A program made the position numbers and the translations under genes. From Bacillota bacterium (GTDB taxonomy: Bacteria > Bacillota > Clostridia > Clostridiales > Clostridiaceae): a stretch of 41,392 bases of DNA. The DNA is taken from positions 1-41,392 of the forward strand of contig JAUZPI010000039.1 of assembly GCA_030706015.1 (NCBI GenBank). Direction: 5' to 3'. The notes under the pieces were generated by a model that did no database searches, had not been told where the DNA came from, and saw only the letters and a program-made list of their open reading frames with translations. Shown here piece after piece: positions 15,880 through 23,820 of the stretch (within the stretch, counting starts at the first letter, position 1; each line of letters begins with the position of its first letter).

Positions 15880-16080
15880 TTATTTATTTCTCCAATTTTT
15901 ATATTCTCCAGTTGTAACCCTACCGTCTTCTGGCTTTTGAGCATTCTTTGGAACAGCCCAATCCCTGCCGAATTTTACTGCTCCAGAGACTTTTCCTTTA
16001 TTACAAAGCACCTGGACACGCCTTGGTGTTATACCCCATTGCTCTGCAATTTCCTTAATTGTGGTATAACCTTCTATCAT
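15880..16080 (-). CDS. Small helix-turn-helix protein heading the DUF262 operon
   Basis: A 66-aa protein. ATG 16080 is preferred because GAGGTG lies seven bases before it; an in-frame ATG at 16149 would add 23 residues but has only a weak site. The sequence MIEGYTTIKEIAEQWGITPR followed by RVQVLCNKGKVSG is a MerR/excisionase-like helix-turn-helix with a winged end (KFGRDWAVP). Proteins of this kind occur at the head of accessory operons in clostridia and are probably autoregulators. Thirteen bases separate it from the 501-aa gene. It lies 122 bases downstream of a near-consensus promoter and may bind the leader. Confidence 0.78.
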   Translation of the reverse strand: MIEGYTTIKEIAEQWGITPRRVQVLCNKGKVSGAVKFGRDWAVPKNAQKPEDGRVTTGEYKNWRNK

Positions 16081-16208
16081 TTTTTTCACCTCAACAATTA
16101 GAAAAACACTGCCATTAACAACAATATGAATCTGAAACAGACTAACCATTCTAAGACCTTATAGTTTTGCATAACAACCTTTTGGATGCTTTGCCACAAT
16201 ATGTATAA

Positions 16209-16237
16209 ATCATATTCTTTTAGACGAACTTTGTCAA
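16209..16237 (-). promoter_or_regulatory. Promoter of the HTH-DUF262 operon
   Basis: On the minus strand TTGACA (16237-16232) and TATGAT (16214-16209) are separated by 17 bases: a near-consensus sigma-A promoter about 120 bases ahead of the HTH gene. The gap 16081-16314 holds nothing else apart from the weak terminator at its edge. Confidence 0.75.
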
Positions 16238-16275
16238 TATATCTACTCCCATTTCTGTTCTGTATAAAGAGAAAA

Positions 16276-16297
16276 CACCCTGCTTTTACACAGAGTG
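16276..16297 (-). terminator. Weak terminator after recombinase remnant
   Basis: A stem CACTCTG/CAGGGTG (one G-T pair) with an 8-base loop is followed by TTTTCTCTTT on the minus strand. It would end transcription entering from the sigK side. Confidence 0.4.
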
Positions 16298-16314
16298 CTT
16301 AATCAGTGCTTTAT

Positions 16315-16584
16315 TCATATCCCAACTTCCACGCTCATACCAGATTTAAACTCCACCTCAACAATGTAACCGTGTATCATAATCTTATCAATAAGCCACC
16401 TAACTATCTGTTCATCATAGTTTTCTATCTCCGCTGCCTGTGCACTTAAGAATTCTGCCATCCTACCGATACATTTTTTCAATCCTTCCCGATTGGTATT
16501 CTCCACAAGAGCATCCTGTTTAAGCTCACGCAGACAGTAAATCCCATCGGCAAAATCGCTATAAAATAAATAAGGTCTGAACAA
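16315..16584 (-). pseudogene. C-terminal remnant of a second large serine recombinase
   Basis: An 89-codon frame with no ribosome site and a TTG start only. Its last third, EIENYDEQIVRWLIDKIMIH followed by VEVEFKSGMSVEV, matches the ending typical of large serine recombinases of clostridial transposons. The resolvase domain, the zinc ribbon and most of the coiled coil are missing; the similarity begins abruptly near the sigK junction. It is not part of the 503-aa recombinase at 9026, whose own C-terminus is complete. It marks an earlier integration or a recombination scar at this end of the element. Confidence 0.7.
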
Positions 16585-16662
16585 TCATAACTGTATGCAA
16601 AAATGTTGCAGTTCTGATTATTCACACCCTTAAATTAAACTCGTTACAATAAGACTTTTTCT

Positions 16663-17139
16663 TTAATAAAGGCTATATGTAAGAATTTCTAGTGACGTAT
16701 AACATGCACAACGCATTTCATTTCCTTCCTTGTCGATACCTATTGGGTCTTGAAGATATACTTCCCCTTTAGTTTTTTTATTATTTCTAATTAGCATTAA
16801 AATCTCGTTTTCAATGCATCGCGCCGCATAAGTAGCAAGTCGAGTACCTTTAGAACTATTATATGAATCTATTGCTTTTATAAGGCCCACCGTACCAATG
16901 GATATCATATCGTCCACCTCTTTACCACAATATGAGTATTTTTTTACGATATGTGCAACTAACCTCAAATTTTTTTCAACCAAAGTGCTTTTTGCATGTA
17001 AATCTCCGTCTTTCAAAAGTTCTAAATAATACTTTTCCTCTTTTTCATTTAAAGGCTGCGGAAATGAAGAACCATTGCTTATATAGGCTGTTAAAAAAGT
17101 TATACCACCTACCATGCTTAATATATAATCAATTAACAA
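16663..17139 (-). pseudogene. sigK: sigK, 5' half: sporulation sigma factor K interrupted by the element
   Basis: The product begins at TTG 17139, ten bases after GGAGG; the longer TTG at 17157 overlaps that site. Residues 1-20 are a hydrophobic pro-sequence (MLIDYILSMVGGITFLTAYI) of the kind cleaved from pro-sigma-K. Region 2 of a sigma-70 factor follows: NLRLVAHIVKKYSY (58-71), DDMISIGTVGLIKAID (76-91) and TRLATYAARCIENEI (99-113). Similarity holds to KEGNE (residue 141), then changes to an unrelated 17-residue tail and a stop at 16663. Regions 3-4 are missing, so the protein cannot recognise -35 elements. Sigma-K directs late mother-cell genes; excision of the element should restore it. 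A weak CATATTAT (-10-like for sporulation sigma factors) lies about 35 bases upstream. Alternative: permanent inactivation. Confidence 0.88.
16704..16735. other. Element-chromosome junction (attachment site half) in sigK
   Basis: On the coding strand GGAAATGAAAT (16725-16715) fits sigma-K codons for Gly-Asn-Glu-Ile; from 16714 on the sequence is foreign. It contains AATGA, the 5-base core I recall for the B. subtilis skin crossover, though there the site is at another codon (near residues 112-115). The partner junction with the sigK 3' half should lie left of the window. Confidence 0.65.
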
Positions 17140-17206
17140 CGCGGGCGCTCCTCCCAACAGTGCTTATTATAATAATATGATTCATATATTTAAAATTGCC
17201 TGTACA

Positions 17207-18871
17207 CTAATATTTATTTGAAAGATTAGCAACAATATCTCTAAATAATGGAGCAGCTGTAGTTCCTCCATCAGAATTACCTATGTCCTCTACAAAAACT
17301 ACCATTGAATAATATTCTCCACCATTGCTATAAAATCCAACAAACCAACCATCATCGTGCTTTACTAGATTGCCAGCCTTATCTGCTTCGGTTCTCTCTG
17401 GAGTTCCTGTCTTACCTCCTATATCAACTCCTTTAACATATGCCAGCTCTCCTGTTCCCTCGCTATCAGTAACTACCGCTCTCATTTGATTGGCCATGAT
17501 ATTTGCAGTATTACTGCTTAGAACTCTCTTAGTTTCTACATTAGACTTTTCAGTTTTACCATCAATAGTTATGCCATCAATTAAGTATGGCTTTACATAA
17601 ACACCATTATTTATTACTGTATTGGGTATGCTTATTGCTTCTAGAGGGGTTATTTTCATTAACTGCCCTATAGAAACATTTGATATTTGGCTTTCTATTG
17701 GTTCTTCAGCTTTAACTTCAAAATGCCCTATCCCCTCTCTGTCAATTCCTAAAACAGAATCAGTAAGACCTTGCGCTTTAGCATATTTTTTAATATTATT
17801 ATATCCTACCTTCTCACCAATATGAGAAAATGCATTATTGGATGATATAATATATGCCCTTTCTGGTGTTATCTCGCCGTCATTTCTATGCTCCGAATAA
17901 ACTCCTTTAGAATCAAATCTGTCATACAGGGATATAGTTTTTGATTCTAAACCCGCTTCCTCCACAATGGTCTTAAATATAGAACCGGGTAAATAGGTGT
18001 ACTGACCTATCCCTAAATTTATATTGGGTTGATAATCATCTTTTTGAACCATGGCTCTAATAGCTCCTGTGCTTGATTCCATTATAACGACACCAATCTG
18101 CTTATAATTTGCATAATCTTTCTTTCCTAATACCTCCTTTACCTTATTCACCATATCTTTATCTATAGTTAATGTTACATAGGTACTATCCATATTTGAT
18201 ACATCTTCTATTTTAAGTAAATTTCCCGACGCATCATTTTGAAATACTCTCTTAGGATAATCCATATTCTTAAATTTATTATACAAAGTCATTTCTAATG
18301 AATCCTGTGATTTATCAATTTCAACGTCCTTTGACTCCCCCGTAGCTGCGTCTTTTTTTTGCACAGTCTTTTTAATATTTGTTATTATGCTGCATATATC
18401 AGAATCAATAGTTCTATCAACAGCTGAAATTTTCAACGGATAAAATCCTTTTACGTTCTTTATGCTGCTTATCTTATCATATGTATCTTTGTCTATTTTC
18501 CAATATAATTTTTGACTTGTATTTATTATTTGTGTATTAAATAAATCATAATCCTTGTTGAAATTTCTTAAGCTATATGTTAATGAATATAATTCATTAA
18601 TATTACTATCGCTATTATAAACGATTAAATAGGGATTAATTACAGCATAATACTCATCTGAAAAGTTGATTAATTGTTTTCCTTTACTATCTACTACGTT
18701 ATAGTTAATATCGCAGGTTTTTTCAATACTACTATTTTGCGCATTGAGATTAACCATTAGTTCATTTCGGTGTAAAAAACTAAAATAATATACTCTCCAA
18801 GCCAAATATGAAAAGCATATTGCAAAAATTACTAGTATGCATATGCATTTTTTTTTAGTATTTTTTATCAT
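17207..18871 (-). CDS. Penicillin-binding protein (transpeptidase), class B-like
   Basis: A 554-aa membrane-anchored peptidoglycan transpeptidase. ATG 18871 is chosen over GTG 18883, which lies in the ribosome site GAGGTG. One membrane segment (about residues 8-27) is followed by an extracytoplasmic part: an N-terminal domain to about 225 and a transpeptidase domain with all three active-site motifs, SIFK (Ser297, Lys300), SSN (343-345) and KTG (487-489). Length is at the short end for class B enzymes and no PASTA repeats are present. It cross-links cell wall peptides. The location directly before sigK, 68 bases away, suggests a role in cortex or sporulation wall synthesis, which is inferred. 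Its ribosome site lies inside a terminator-like hairpin. Confidence 0.88.
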   Translation of the reverse strand: MIKNTKKKCICILVIFAICFSYLAWRVYYFSFLHRNELMVNLNAQNSSIEKTCDINYNVVDSKGKQLINFSDEYYAVINPYLIVYNSDSNINELYSLTYSLRNFNKDYDLFNTQIINTSQKLYWKIDKDTYDKISSIKNVKGFYPLKISAVDRTIDSDICSIITNIKKTVQKKDAATGESKDVEIDKSQDSLEMTLYNKFKNMDYPKRVFQNDASGNLLKIEDVSNMDSTYVTLTIDKDMVNKVKEVLGKKDYANYKQIGVVIMESSTGAIRAMVQKDDYQPNINLGIGQYTYLPGSIFKTIVEEAGLESKTISLYDRFDSKGVYSEHRNDGEITPERAYIISSNNAFSHIGEKVGYNNIKKYAKAQGLTDSVLGIDREGIGHFEVKAEEPIESQISNVSIGQLMKITPLEAISIPNTVINNGVYVKPYLIDGITIDGKTEKSNVETKRVLSSNTANIMANQMRAVVTDSEGTGELAYVKGVDIGGKTGTPERTEADKAGNLVKHDDGWFVGFYSNGGEYYSMVVFVEDIGNSDGGTTAAPLFRDIVANLSNKY

Positions 18872-18876
18872 AAATA

Positions 18877-18923
18877 AAAACACCTCGCTCTAGGCTAAAT
18901 TTTAGCCTAAAACTAGGTGTTTT
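18877..18923 (-). terminator. Hairpin between trhP-like gene and PBP gene; covers the PBP ribosome site
   Basis: Outer arms 18915-18923/18877-18885 (AGGTGTTTT complement) and inner arms TAGGCTAAA/TTTAGCCTA (18909-18901 and 18899-18891), followed by TTTTTATTT on the minus strand. The 3' arm contains the GAGGTG that precedes the PBP start, so the fold would also hide that site. The plus strand reads equally well as a terminator. Confidence 0.7.
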
Positions 18924-18938
18924 ATTCCCTAAGACTCT

Positions 18939-20165
18939 TTAATTGTCCGATTTCCCTTTTATAAGGATATAATTGTTTTCCATAGGTACATCTGTTTTAA
19001 TAGAAAAAATCATTTGAGCTGAAGGAGCTACATCAATCTTTTTACCCTTGCCATCATGCATATCATAAAGTTCTATTTCTAGGTTGTCACCCTGTGGTCT
19101 TAGTATTTCAACTTTATCGCCCTCAAACACTCTATTTCGTTGTTCAATAGTTGCAATACCTTTTTCTTTATCATAATCTTTAACTATTCCAACAATATCA
19201 TAGTCTCTAACGTATGCTGAAGATTCATAATGTTGCTTTACCTTTTCACCTAAGTAAAATCCTGTATAATATCTTCTATGGCTAGGTTTCAATAGATTGT
19301 CCATCCATCTTTGTTTAAATGTATATGCGGAAGGATTATCGAAATATTCGTCTAGTGCTTCGCGGTATGATTTTACAACGGAAGCTACATAGTATGAACT
19401 TTTCATTCTTCCTTCTATTTTAAAGGAGCTTATACCAGCCGTAACTAATTCAGGAATATACTCAATCATACATAAATCCTTAGAGTTCATTATGTACGTA
19501 CCCTTGTCATCTTCTATAATTGGATAGTACTCTCCTTCTCTTTTTTCCTCTAAAAGATGATATTTATATCTGCATGGTTGAGCACATTGACCTCTATTGG
19601 AATCTCTGCCTGTCATATAATTTGATAGCAAGCATCTGCCAGAGTATGCCATACACATTGAGCCATGAACAAATGCTTCTAATTCACAGCTTTCAGGAAG
19701 TTTTTCCCTCATTACTTTTATTTCTTCCATGGATAATTCTCTTGCAAGTACTATCCTTTTTACTCCTTGCTTGTGCCAAAATAATGCAGATTTCCAGTTG
19801 ACATTATTTGCTTGAGTACTTAAATGCAATTCTAATTCTGGTACAACTTCTTTTGCTGTCATTATTATTCCAGGGTCAGATACTATTAATGCATCCACCT
19901 TAGAATTATATAGTTCTATTAAGTACTCTTCCAATCCATCTAAATCTTCATCATGAGGGAAAACATTTAGTGTTACGTACACTTTTTTGCCTCTATCATG
20001 GGCGTACTTTATTCCTTCATTTAACTCTTCGGAAGAGAAGTTATCAGCAAATGCTCTCAAGTTTAGCTTGCTTCCGCCTAAATAAACTGCATCCGCACCG
20101 TAATCTATTGCAAATTTTAATTTTTCAAGATTACCCGCTGGAGCTAATATTTCTGGTTTATTCAT
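18939..20165 (-). CDS. trhP: U32 family protein, tRNA wobble uridine hydroxylation (TrhP-like)
   Basis: A 408-aa member of the U32 'peptidase' family. It begins MNKPEILAPAGNLEKLKFAI, includes GADAVYLGG (about 24-32), the family signature around EAFVHGSMCMAYSGRCLLSN (about 163-182) and GQCAQPCRYKY. The cysteines there are the ones used for an Fe-S cluster in related proteins. TrhP proteins (YrrN/YrrO in B. subtilis) make 5-hydroxyuridine at tRNA position 34 from prephenate-dependent chemistry; TrmR then methylates it. The trmR-like gene overlaps this one by eight bases, which supports that role over proteolysis. A single trhP-like gene is present here, as against two in B. subtilis. Confidence 0.82.
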   Translation of the reverse strand: MNKPEILAPAGNLEKLKFAIDYGADAVYLGGSKLNLRAFADNFSSEELNEGIKYAHDRGKKVYVTLNVFPHDEDLDGLEEYLIELYNSKVDALIVSDPGIIMTAKEVVPELELHLSTQANNVNWKSALFWHKQGVKRIVLARELSMEEIKVMREKLPESCELEAFVHGSMCMAYSGRCLLSNYMTGRDSNRGQCAQPCRYKYHLLEEKREGEYYPIIEDDKGTYIMNSKDLCMIEYIPELVTAGISSFKIEGRMKSSYYVASVVKSYREALDEYFDNPSAYTFKQRWMDNLLKPSHRRYYTGFYLGEKVKQHYESSAYVRDYDIVGIVKDYDKEKGIATIEQRNRVFEGDKVEILRPQGDNLEIELYDMHDGKGKKIDVAPSAQMIFSIKTDVPMENNYILIKGKSDN

Positions 20166-20814
20166 CCTTGTTCCTCCTCATTGTCACTGCTATGCCATCA
20201 CCCATTGGAATAACAGTGGTTATTAGTTCTTCATCATTTGAAACAATATCTATATACTTTCTCATACGCTTAACTATTGTAATCTTTCTTCTAACTGTTA
20301 AAGCATCACTAGCAACCATGCCTCTAAAGAGAACATTATCGGCGATAATCACACCATCTTCAGCTAAAAGTCTTAAACAATGAGGTAAAAAATGGTTATA
20401 ATGTCCTTTTCCAGCATCCATAAATATCACATCGTATTTATCCTCTAATGCTTCAAGTATGTCCAAACAATCACCCTGAAGAATATTTATGTTCTGTGAT
20501 AGATTAGATCTATTAATAAATTGTTTTGCAAAATCTATCATTTTTTCATCTCGTTCGATTGTGGTTATGTTACAGTTCTTTGCAGCATTTATATACATTA
20601 AGATGGATGAATACCCTATGGCTGTTCCTAGCTCTAAAATCTTCTTTGGCTTTTTCATAGAAATCATCACTTCTAGGAATTGGGCTGTTTCCTTTTGCAC
20701 AATAGGAACATTATTCTCTAGTGCAAAAGTCTCCATTTCCTTCAGTAGGCCATCACGTTCAGGAATTACGCCTCTTATATAGTTTTCAATGTAATCAAAT
20801 GTTATTCCGCTCAT
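20158..20814 (-). CDS. trmR: SAM-dependent O-methyltransferase, TrmR-like (tRNA mo5U)
   Basis: A 218-aa class I methyltransferase. Motif I reads ILELGTAIGYSS (about 59-70), an acidic residue follows in TTIERDEKM, and the metal-binding segment FMDAGKGHYNHFL (about 130-142) is that of the catechol O-methyltransferase-like group, with DNVLF downstream. B. subtilis YrrM (TrmR) of this group methylates 5-hydroxyuridine-34 of tRNA to 5-methoxyuridine. The overlap with the TrhP-like gene and its place after mltG reproduce the B. subtilis yrrL-yrrM-yrrN order, so the tRNA role is preferred over a small-molecule methyltransferase. Ribosome site TTGGAGG. Confidence 0.82.
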   Translation of the reverse strand: MSGITFDYIENYIRGVIPERDGLLKEMETFALENNVPIVQKETAQFLEVMISMKKPKKILELGTAIGYSSILMYINAAKNCNITTIERDEKMIDFAKQFINRSNLSQNINILQGDCLDILEALEDKYDVIFMDAGKGHYNHFLPHCLRLLAEDGVIIADNVLFRGMVASDALTVRRKITIVKRMRKYIDIVSNDEELITTVIPMGDGIAVTMRRNKDE

Positions 20815-20829
20815 TAAATAACCTCCAAA

Positions 20830-21855
20830 TTAAAATCCCTGCGTGACCTTCTTTTCCTGTTCAAATTTTTTATAGTCATCCGTAAAAAAGTGAGTACCAT
20901 TATTTTCAGAAACAAAATAAATATATTTTGTTTCTGCAGGCATTAGTGCAGCCTCTATTGATTTTCTGCCTGGGCTGCATATAGGTCCCTCAGGAAGACC
21001 ATTTACATAATAAGTATTATATATTGATTTAACCTCTGTATCCTTTATAGATAATTTATCTTTATGATATCCTAAGGCATATAATACTGTAGCGCAGGAC
21101 TGAAGCTTCATCTTTATATTTAGTCTATTATAGAATACAGATGATATTATCTTACGCTCATCATCTTGTTCCGCTTCTCTTTCAATAATTGAAGCCATGG
21201 TTACTATATTGTCGATGTTTCCAGCTTCAATCTGCTTACCAGACTTAGTCTGAATATCTTTAATTACCTGACTAAATCTTGTAGTCATCAAATCAATCAC
21301 TTCATTTCCTTTCATTCCCTTTTTAAATTGATATGTATCAGGGAATAAAAATCCTTCAAGCTTAAATTTCCTTTTGCCATCATCTTTAATAAAACTTGGT
21401 AGTTTATATTCTAGACAACTTTTCAAAAATTCATCCTTTTTTATAACACCTTTTTCATCTAATAGCGCTGCTATCTGATTTAAATCATAGCCTTCGGGGA
21501 TAGTTACCTTGATTATGTTCTTATCATATATCCCATTATTTAAATTATAAAGAAACTGAGTGGTTGAAAGCCCGCTGTACACCATATAAAGGCCTGGCCT
21601 AATATTCACCTTAAAACCTGCATGTTTGATATATGCTTTTAGGATTAACTTATTTCTAACTGCACCCTGCAAACTAAGTCTGTCTATAACGTTATATAAA
21701 GTATCTCCCTTTTTAACTTCAAATTCCTTACCTGTACTACTAGAAAAGGGGGTTTGAACTACACTTTTAACATAACCCCCGAAAACAGTGAGTATTATTA
21801 CAACAAAACTAATCAATGCTAAAATTAATTTGCTCTTAAGGCCCAGTTTTTTCAT
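20830..21855 (-). CDS. mltG: Endolytic murein transglycosylase MltG (YceG-like)
   Basis: A 341-aa protein with one N-terminal membrane segment (about 8-28) and an outward domain. A LysM-like subdomain (about 43-110, with KKGDTLYNVIDRL) precedes the catalytic domain, in which ASIIEREA carries the catalytic glutamate (Glu225); LEGFLFPDTY (166-175) and NTYYVNGLPEGPICSPG (280-296) are further signatures. MltG cuts growing glycan strands and so sets their length. It lies 28 bases after typA and 15 bases before trmR, in one operon. Length and motifs are normal. Confidence 0.93.
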   Translation of the reverse strand: MKKLGLKSKLILALISFVVIILTVFGGYVKSVVQTPFSSSTGKEFEVKKGDTLYNVIDRLSLQGAVRNKLILKAYIKHAGFKVNIRPGLYMVYSGLSTTQFLYNLNNGIYDKNIIKVTIPEGYDLNQIAALLDEKGVIKKDEFLKSCLEYKLPSFIKDDGKRKFKLEGFLFPDTYQFKKGMKGNEVIDLMTTRFSQVIKDIQTKSGKQIEAGNIDNIVTMASIIEREAEQDDERKIISSVFYNRLNIKMKLQSCATVLYALGYHKDKLSIKDTEVKSIYNTYYVNGLPEGPICSPGRKSIEAALMPAETKYIYFVSENNGTHFFTDDYKKFEQEKKVTQGF

Positions 21856-21883
21856 TTGAACCCACCCACAGTGTCCCCTTCTA

Positions 21884-23704
21884 CTAGTTTCTTCTTGCTT
21901 TTCTTCTTAAGTCAGCATCTAAGATTTTCTTTCTCATTCTGACATTCTTAGGGGTTACCTCTACTAATTCATCAGATGCAATGAATTCAAGTGATTGCTC
22001 AAGTGTCATTTTTCTTACTGGCACTAATTTTAACGCATCATCAGATCCAGAAGCTCTTGTATTTGAAAGATGTTTTTTCTTGCATACATTTACGTCGATA
22101 TCTTCTGCTCTAGAACACTCACCTGCAATCATACCAGCATACACATCTGTTCCTGGTTCAATAAATAACGTTCCTCTTTCTTGTGCATTAAATAAACCAT
22201 ATGCAATAGCTGTTCCTGTTTCAAATACTACTAATGAACCTCTGCTTCTTTCAGGTATTTCGCCCTTATATGTGTCATATCCATGTAGAACATGACTCAT
22301 TATACCGTTACCCTTTGTATCAGTCATGAATTCATTTCTAAATCCTATCAAACCTCTCGCAGGAATTTTAAATTCTAACCTAGTATATCCATTTATAGCA
22401 GATGTCATATTAACCATCTCACCTTTTCTAGGTCCAAGCTTTTCCATAACAACGCCCATAAATTCTTCTGGTACATCAATTGTTAAGTACTCAATAGGCT
22501 CTAGCTTTTTGCCATCTTCTTCATGGAATATTACCATTGGTTTAGAAACTTGGAACTCATAACCTTCTCTTCTCATAGTTTCAATTAAAATAGATAAGTG
22601 AAGTTCTCCTCTACCACTTACTTTGAATGATTCTGCTGAGTCTGTTTCTTCTACTCTTAAACTTACATTTGTTTCTAATTCTTTTAATAATCTGTCTCTT
22701 AAGTGTCTTGATGTTACGTAGTCACCATCTTGACCAGCAAATGGTGAGTTGTTAACCATAAAGTACATGCTTAATGTAGGCTCATCTATATCTACAAATG
22801 GTAAAGCTTCAGGATTGCTTGAATCAGCAATTGTTTCACCAATATTAACATCTTGAACACCTGCAATAGCAACTATATCTCCTAATTTCGCTTCATTAGT
22901 TTCAATTTTCTTTAATCCTTCAAAAACATATACATTTGTAACCCTTACATTATCTATATGACCATCTCTTCTTATAAGAGCTACTTGTTGATTTTTCTTA
23001 ATGCTTCCTCTTTCAATTTTTCCAATTGCAATTCTACCAACATATTCATTAGCATCTATTGTTGAAACTAACATTTGAAGAGGACCATCTATTTCTCCAC
23101 TTGGAGGGTTAACATTCTTTATTATAGTTTCAAATAATGGAGCCATTGTATCACTTTCATCATCTGGTTCATATTTTGCAAAACCATTTCTAGCTGAACA
23201 ATATACTACTGGGAATTCTAATTGTTCATCATTTGCTCCTAATTCAACGAACAAATCAAACACCTCATCAAGAACCAAAACAGGTCTAGCATCTGGCTTA
23301 TCTATTTTATTAATTACTACAATTGGTCTTAATCCTAATTCTAATGCCTTTTTCAAAACGAATTTTGTTTGAGGCATAGGACCTTCATACGCATCAACTA
23401 ATAACAATACACTATCAACCATTTTTAATACACGTTCAACTTCTCCACCGAAATCAGCATGTCCTGGTGTATCAACGATATTTATTTTTACGTCATTATA
23501 CATAACGGCAGTATTTTTTGAAAGAATAGTTATTCCTCTTTCCTTTTCTAAGGCATTTGAGTCCATAACTCTTTCTTCTACCTTCTCATTTGATCTGTAA
23601 ACATTACTTTGTCTAAAAAGGGCATCAACTAATGTTGTCTTGCCGTGGTCAACGTGAGCTATTATAGCAACATTTCTCACATCTTCTCTTGTAAATATAT
23701 TCAT
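21884..23704 (-). CDS. typA: Translational GTPase TypA/BipA
   Basis: A 606-aa ribosome-associated GTPase. The G domain starts at residue 11: AHVDHGKT (16-23, P-loop), ERGITI (G2), DTPGHADFGGEVER (G3) and NKIDKPDARP (G4). Domains II, III and V and the TypA-specific C-terminal domain follow, ending with a basic tail (MRKKILDADLRRKARRN). TypA assists ribosome assembly and growth at low temperature. Ribosome site TTGGAGG. It has its own promoter (23820-23792) with a hairpin in the leader and is probably co-transcribed with mltG and the tRNA modification genes. Confidence 0.97.
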   Translation of the reverse strand: MNIFTREDVRNVAIIAHVDHGKTTLVDALFRQSNVYRSNEKVEERVMDSNALEKERGITILSKNTAVMYNDVKINIVDTPGHADFGGEVERVLKMVDSVLLLVDAYEGPMPQTKFVLKKALELGLRPIVVINKIDKPDARPVLVLDEVFDLFVELGANDEQLEFPVVYCSARNGFAKYEPDDESDTMAPLFETIIKNVNPPSGEIDGPLQMLVSTIDANEYVGRIAIGKIERGSIKKNQQVALIRRDGHIDNVRVTNVYVFEGLKKIETNEAKLGDIVAIAGVQDVNIGETIADSSNPEALPFVDIDEPTLSMYFMVNNSPFAGQDGDYVTSRHLRDRLLKELETNVSLRVEETDSAESFKVSGRGELHLSILIETMRREGYEFQVSKPMVIFHEEDGKKLEPIEYLTIDVPEEFMGVVMEKLGPRKGEMVNMTSAINGYTRLEFKIPARGLIGFRNEFMTDTKGNGIMSHVLHGYDTYKGEIPERSRGSLVVFETGTAIAYGLFNAQERGTLFIEPGTDVYAGMIAGECSRAEDIDVNVCKKKHLSNTRASGSDDALKLVPVRKMTLEQSLEFIASDELVEVTPKNVRMRKKILDADLRRKARRN

Positions 23705-23746
23705 GGTTTTTCCTCCAATTTTCTTAATGCTTTAGATTTTCAAATA

Positions 23747-23776
23747 AAAATTGGATACTTATTTGTATCCAATTTT
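23747..23776 (-). terminator. Hairpin with T-run in the typA leader (attenuator-like)
   Basis: A perfect 12-bp stem, GTATCCAATTTT and its complement, with a 6-base loop is followed by TTTTTATTTG. It lies downstream of the typA promoter, about 145 bases past the RNase J stop codon, so it may end rnjA transcripts and also attenuate typA. Confidence 0.75.
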
Positions 23777-23791
23777 ATACTTAACATTATT

Positions 23792-23820
23792 ATTTTAATA
23801 TCATGTCGAAAAAAAGTCAA
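23792..23820 (-). promoter_or_regulatory. typA promoter
   Basis: TTGACT (23820-23815) and TAAAAT (23797-23792) with a 17-base spacer. The remaining bases to the RNase J stop (23821-23919) are AT-rich and without a recognisable feature. Confidence 0.6.

Larger units (their letters stand above)
1..16714. mobile_element. Prophage / skin-like element inserted in sigK (left end outside window)
   Basis: The stretch carries a phage replication operon, a divergent repressor control region, an ImmA-type peptidase, a large serine recombinase and a DUF262 operon, and it ends exactly where the sigK reading frame loses similarity. Only the sigK-proximal end is visible; the 3' half of sigK and the rest of the element should lie left of position 1. 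Skin elements of B. subtilis and C. difficile occupy sigK in this way and are removed by a serine recombinase in the mother cell. That this one is excised during sporulation is inferred, not seen. The phage replication genes look richer in G+C than the flanking chromosome and the DUF262 operon looks poorer, suggesting a mosaic. Confidence 0.8.

Noticed and set aside
10765..16080. Classical restriction-modification system
   Set aside because: No methyltransferase or specificity subunit is encoded in or beside the operon.
16663..17139. sigK frameshift or sequencing error
   Set aside because: No alternative frame continues the sigma-K sequence after residue 141; the following DNA is recombinase remnant, so it is an insertion boundary.
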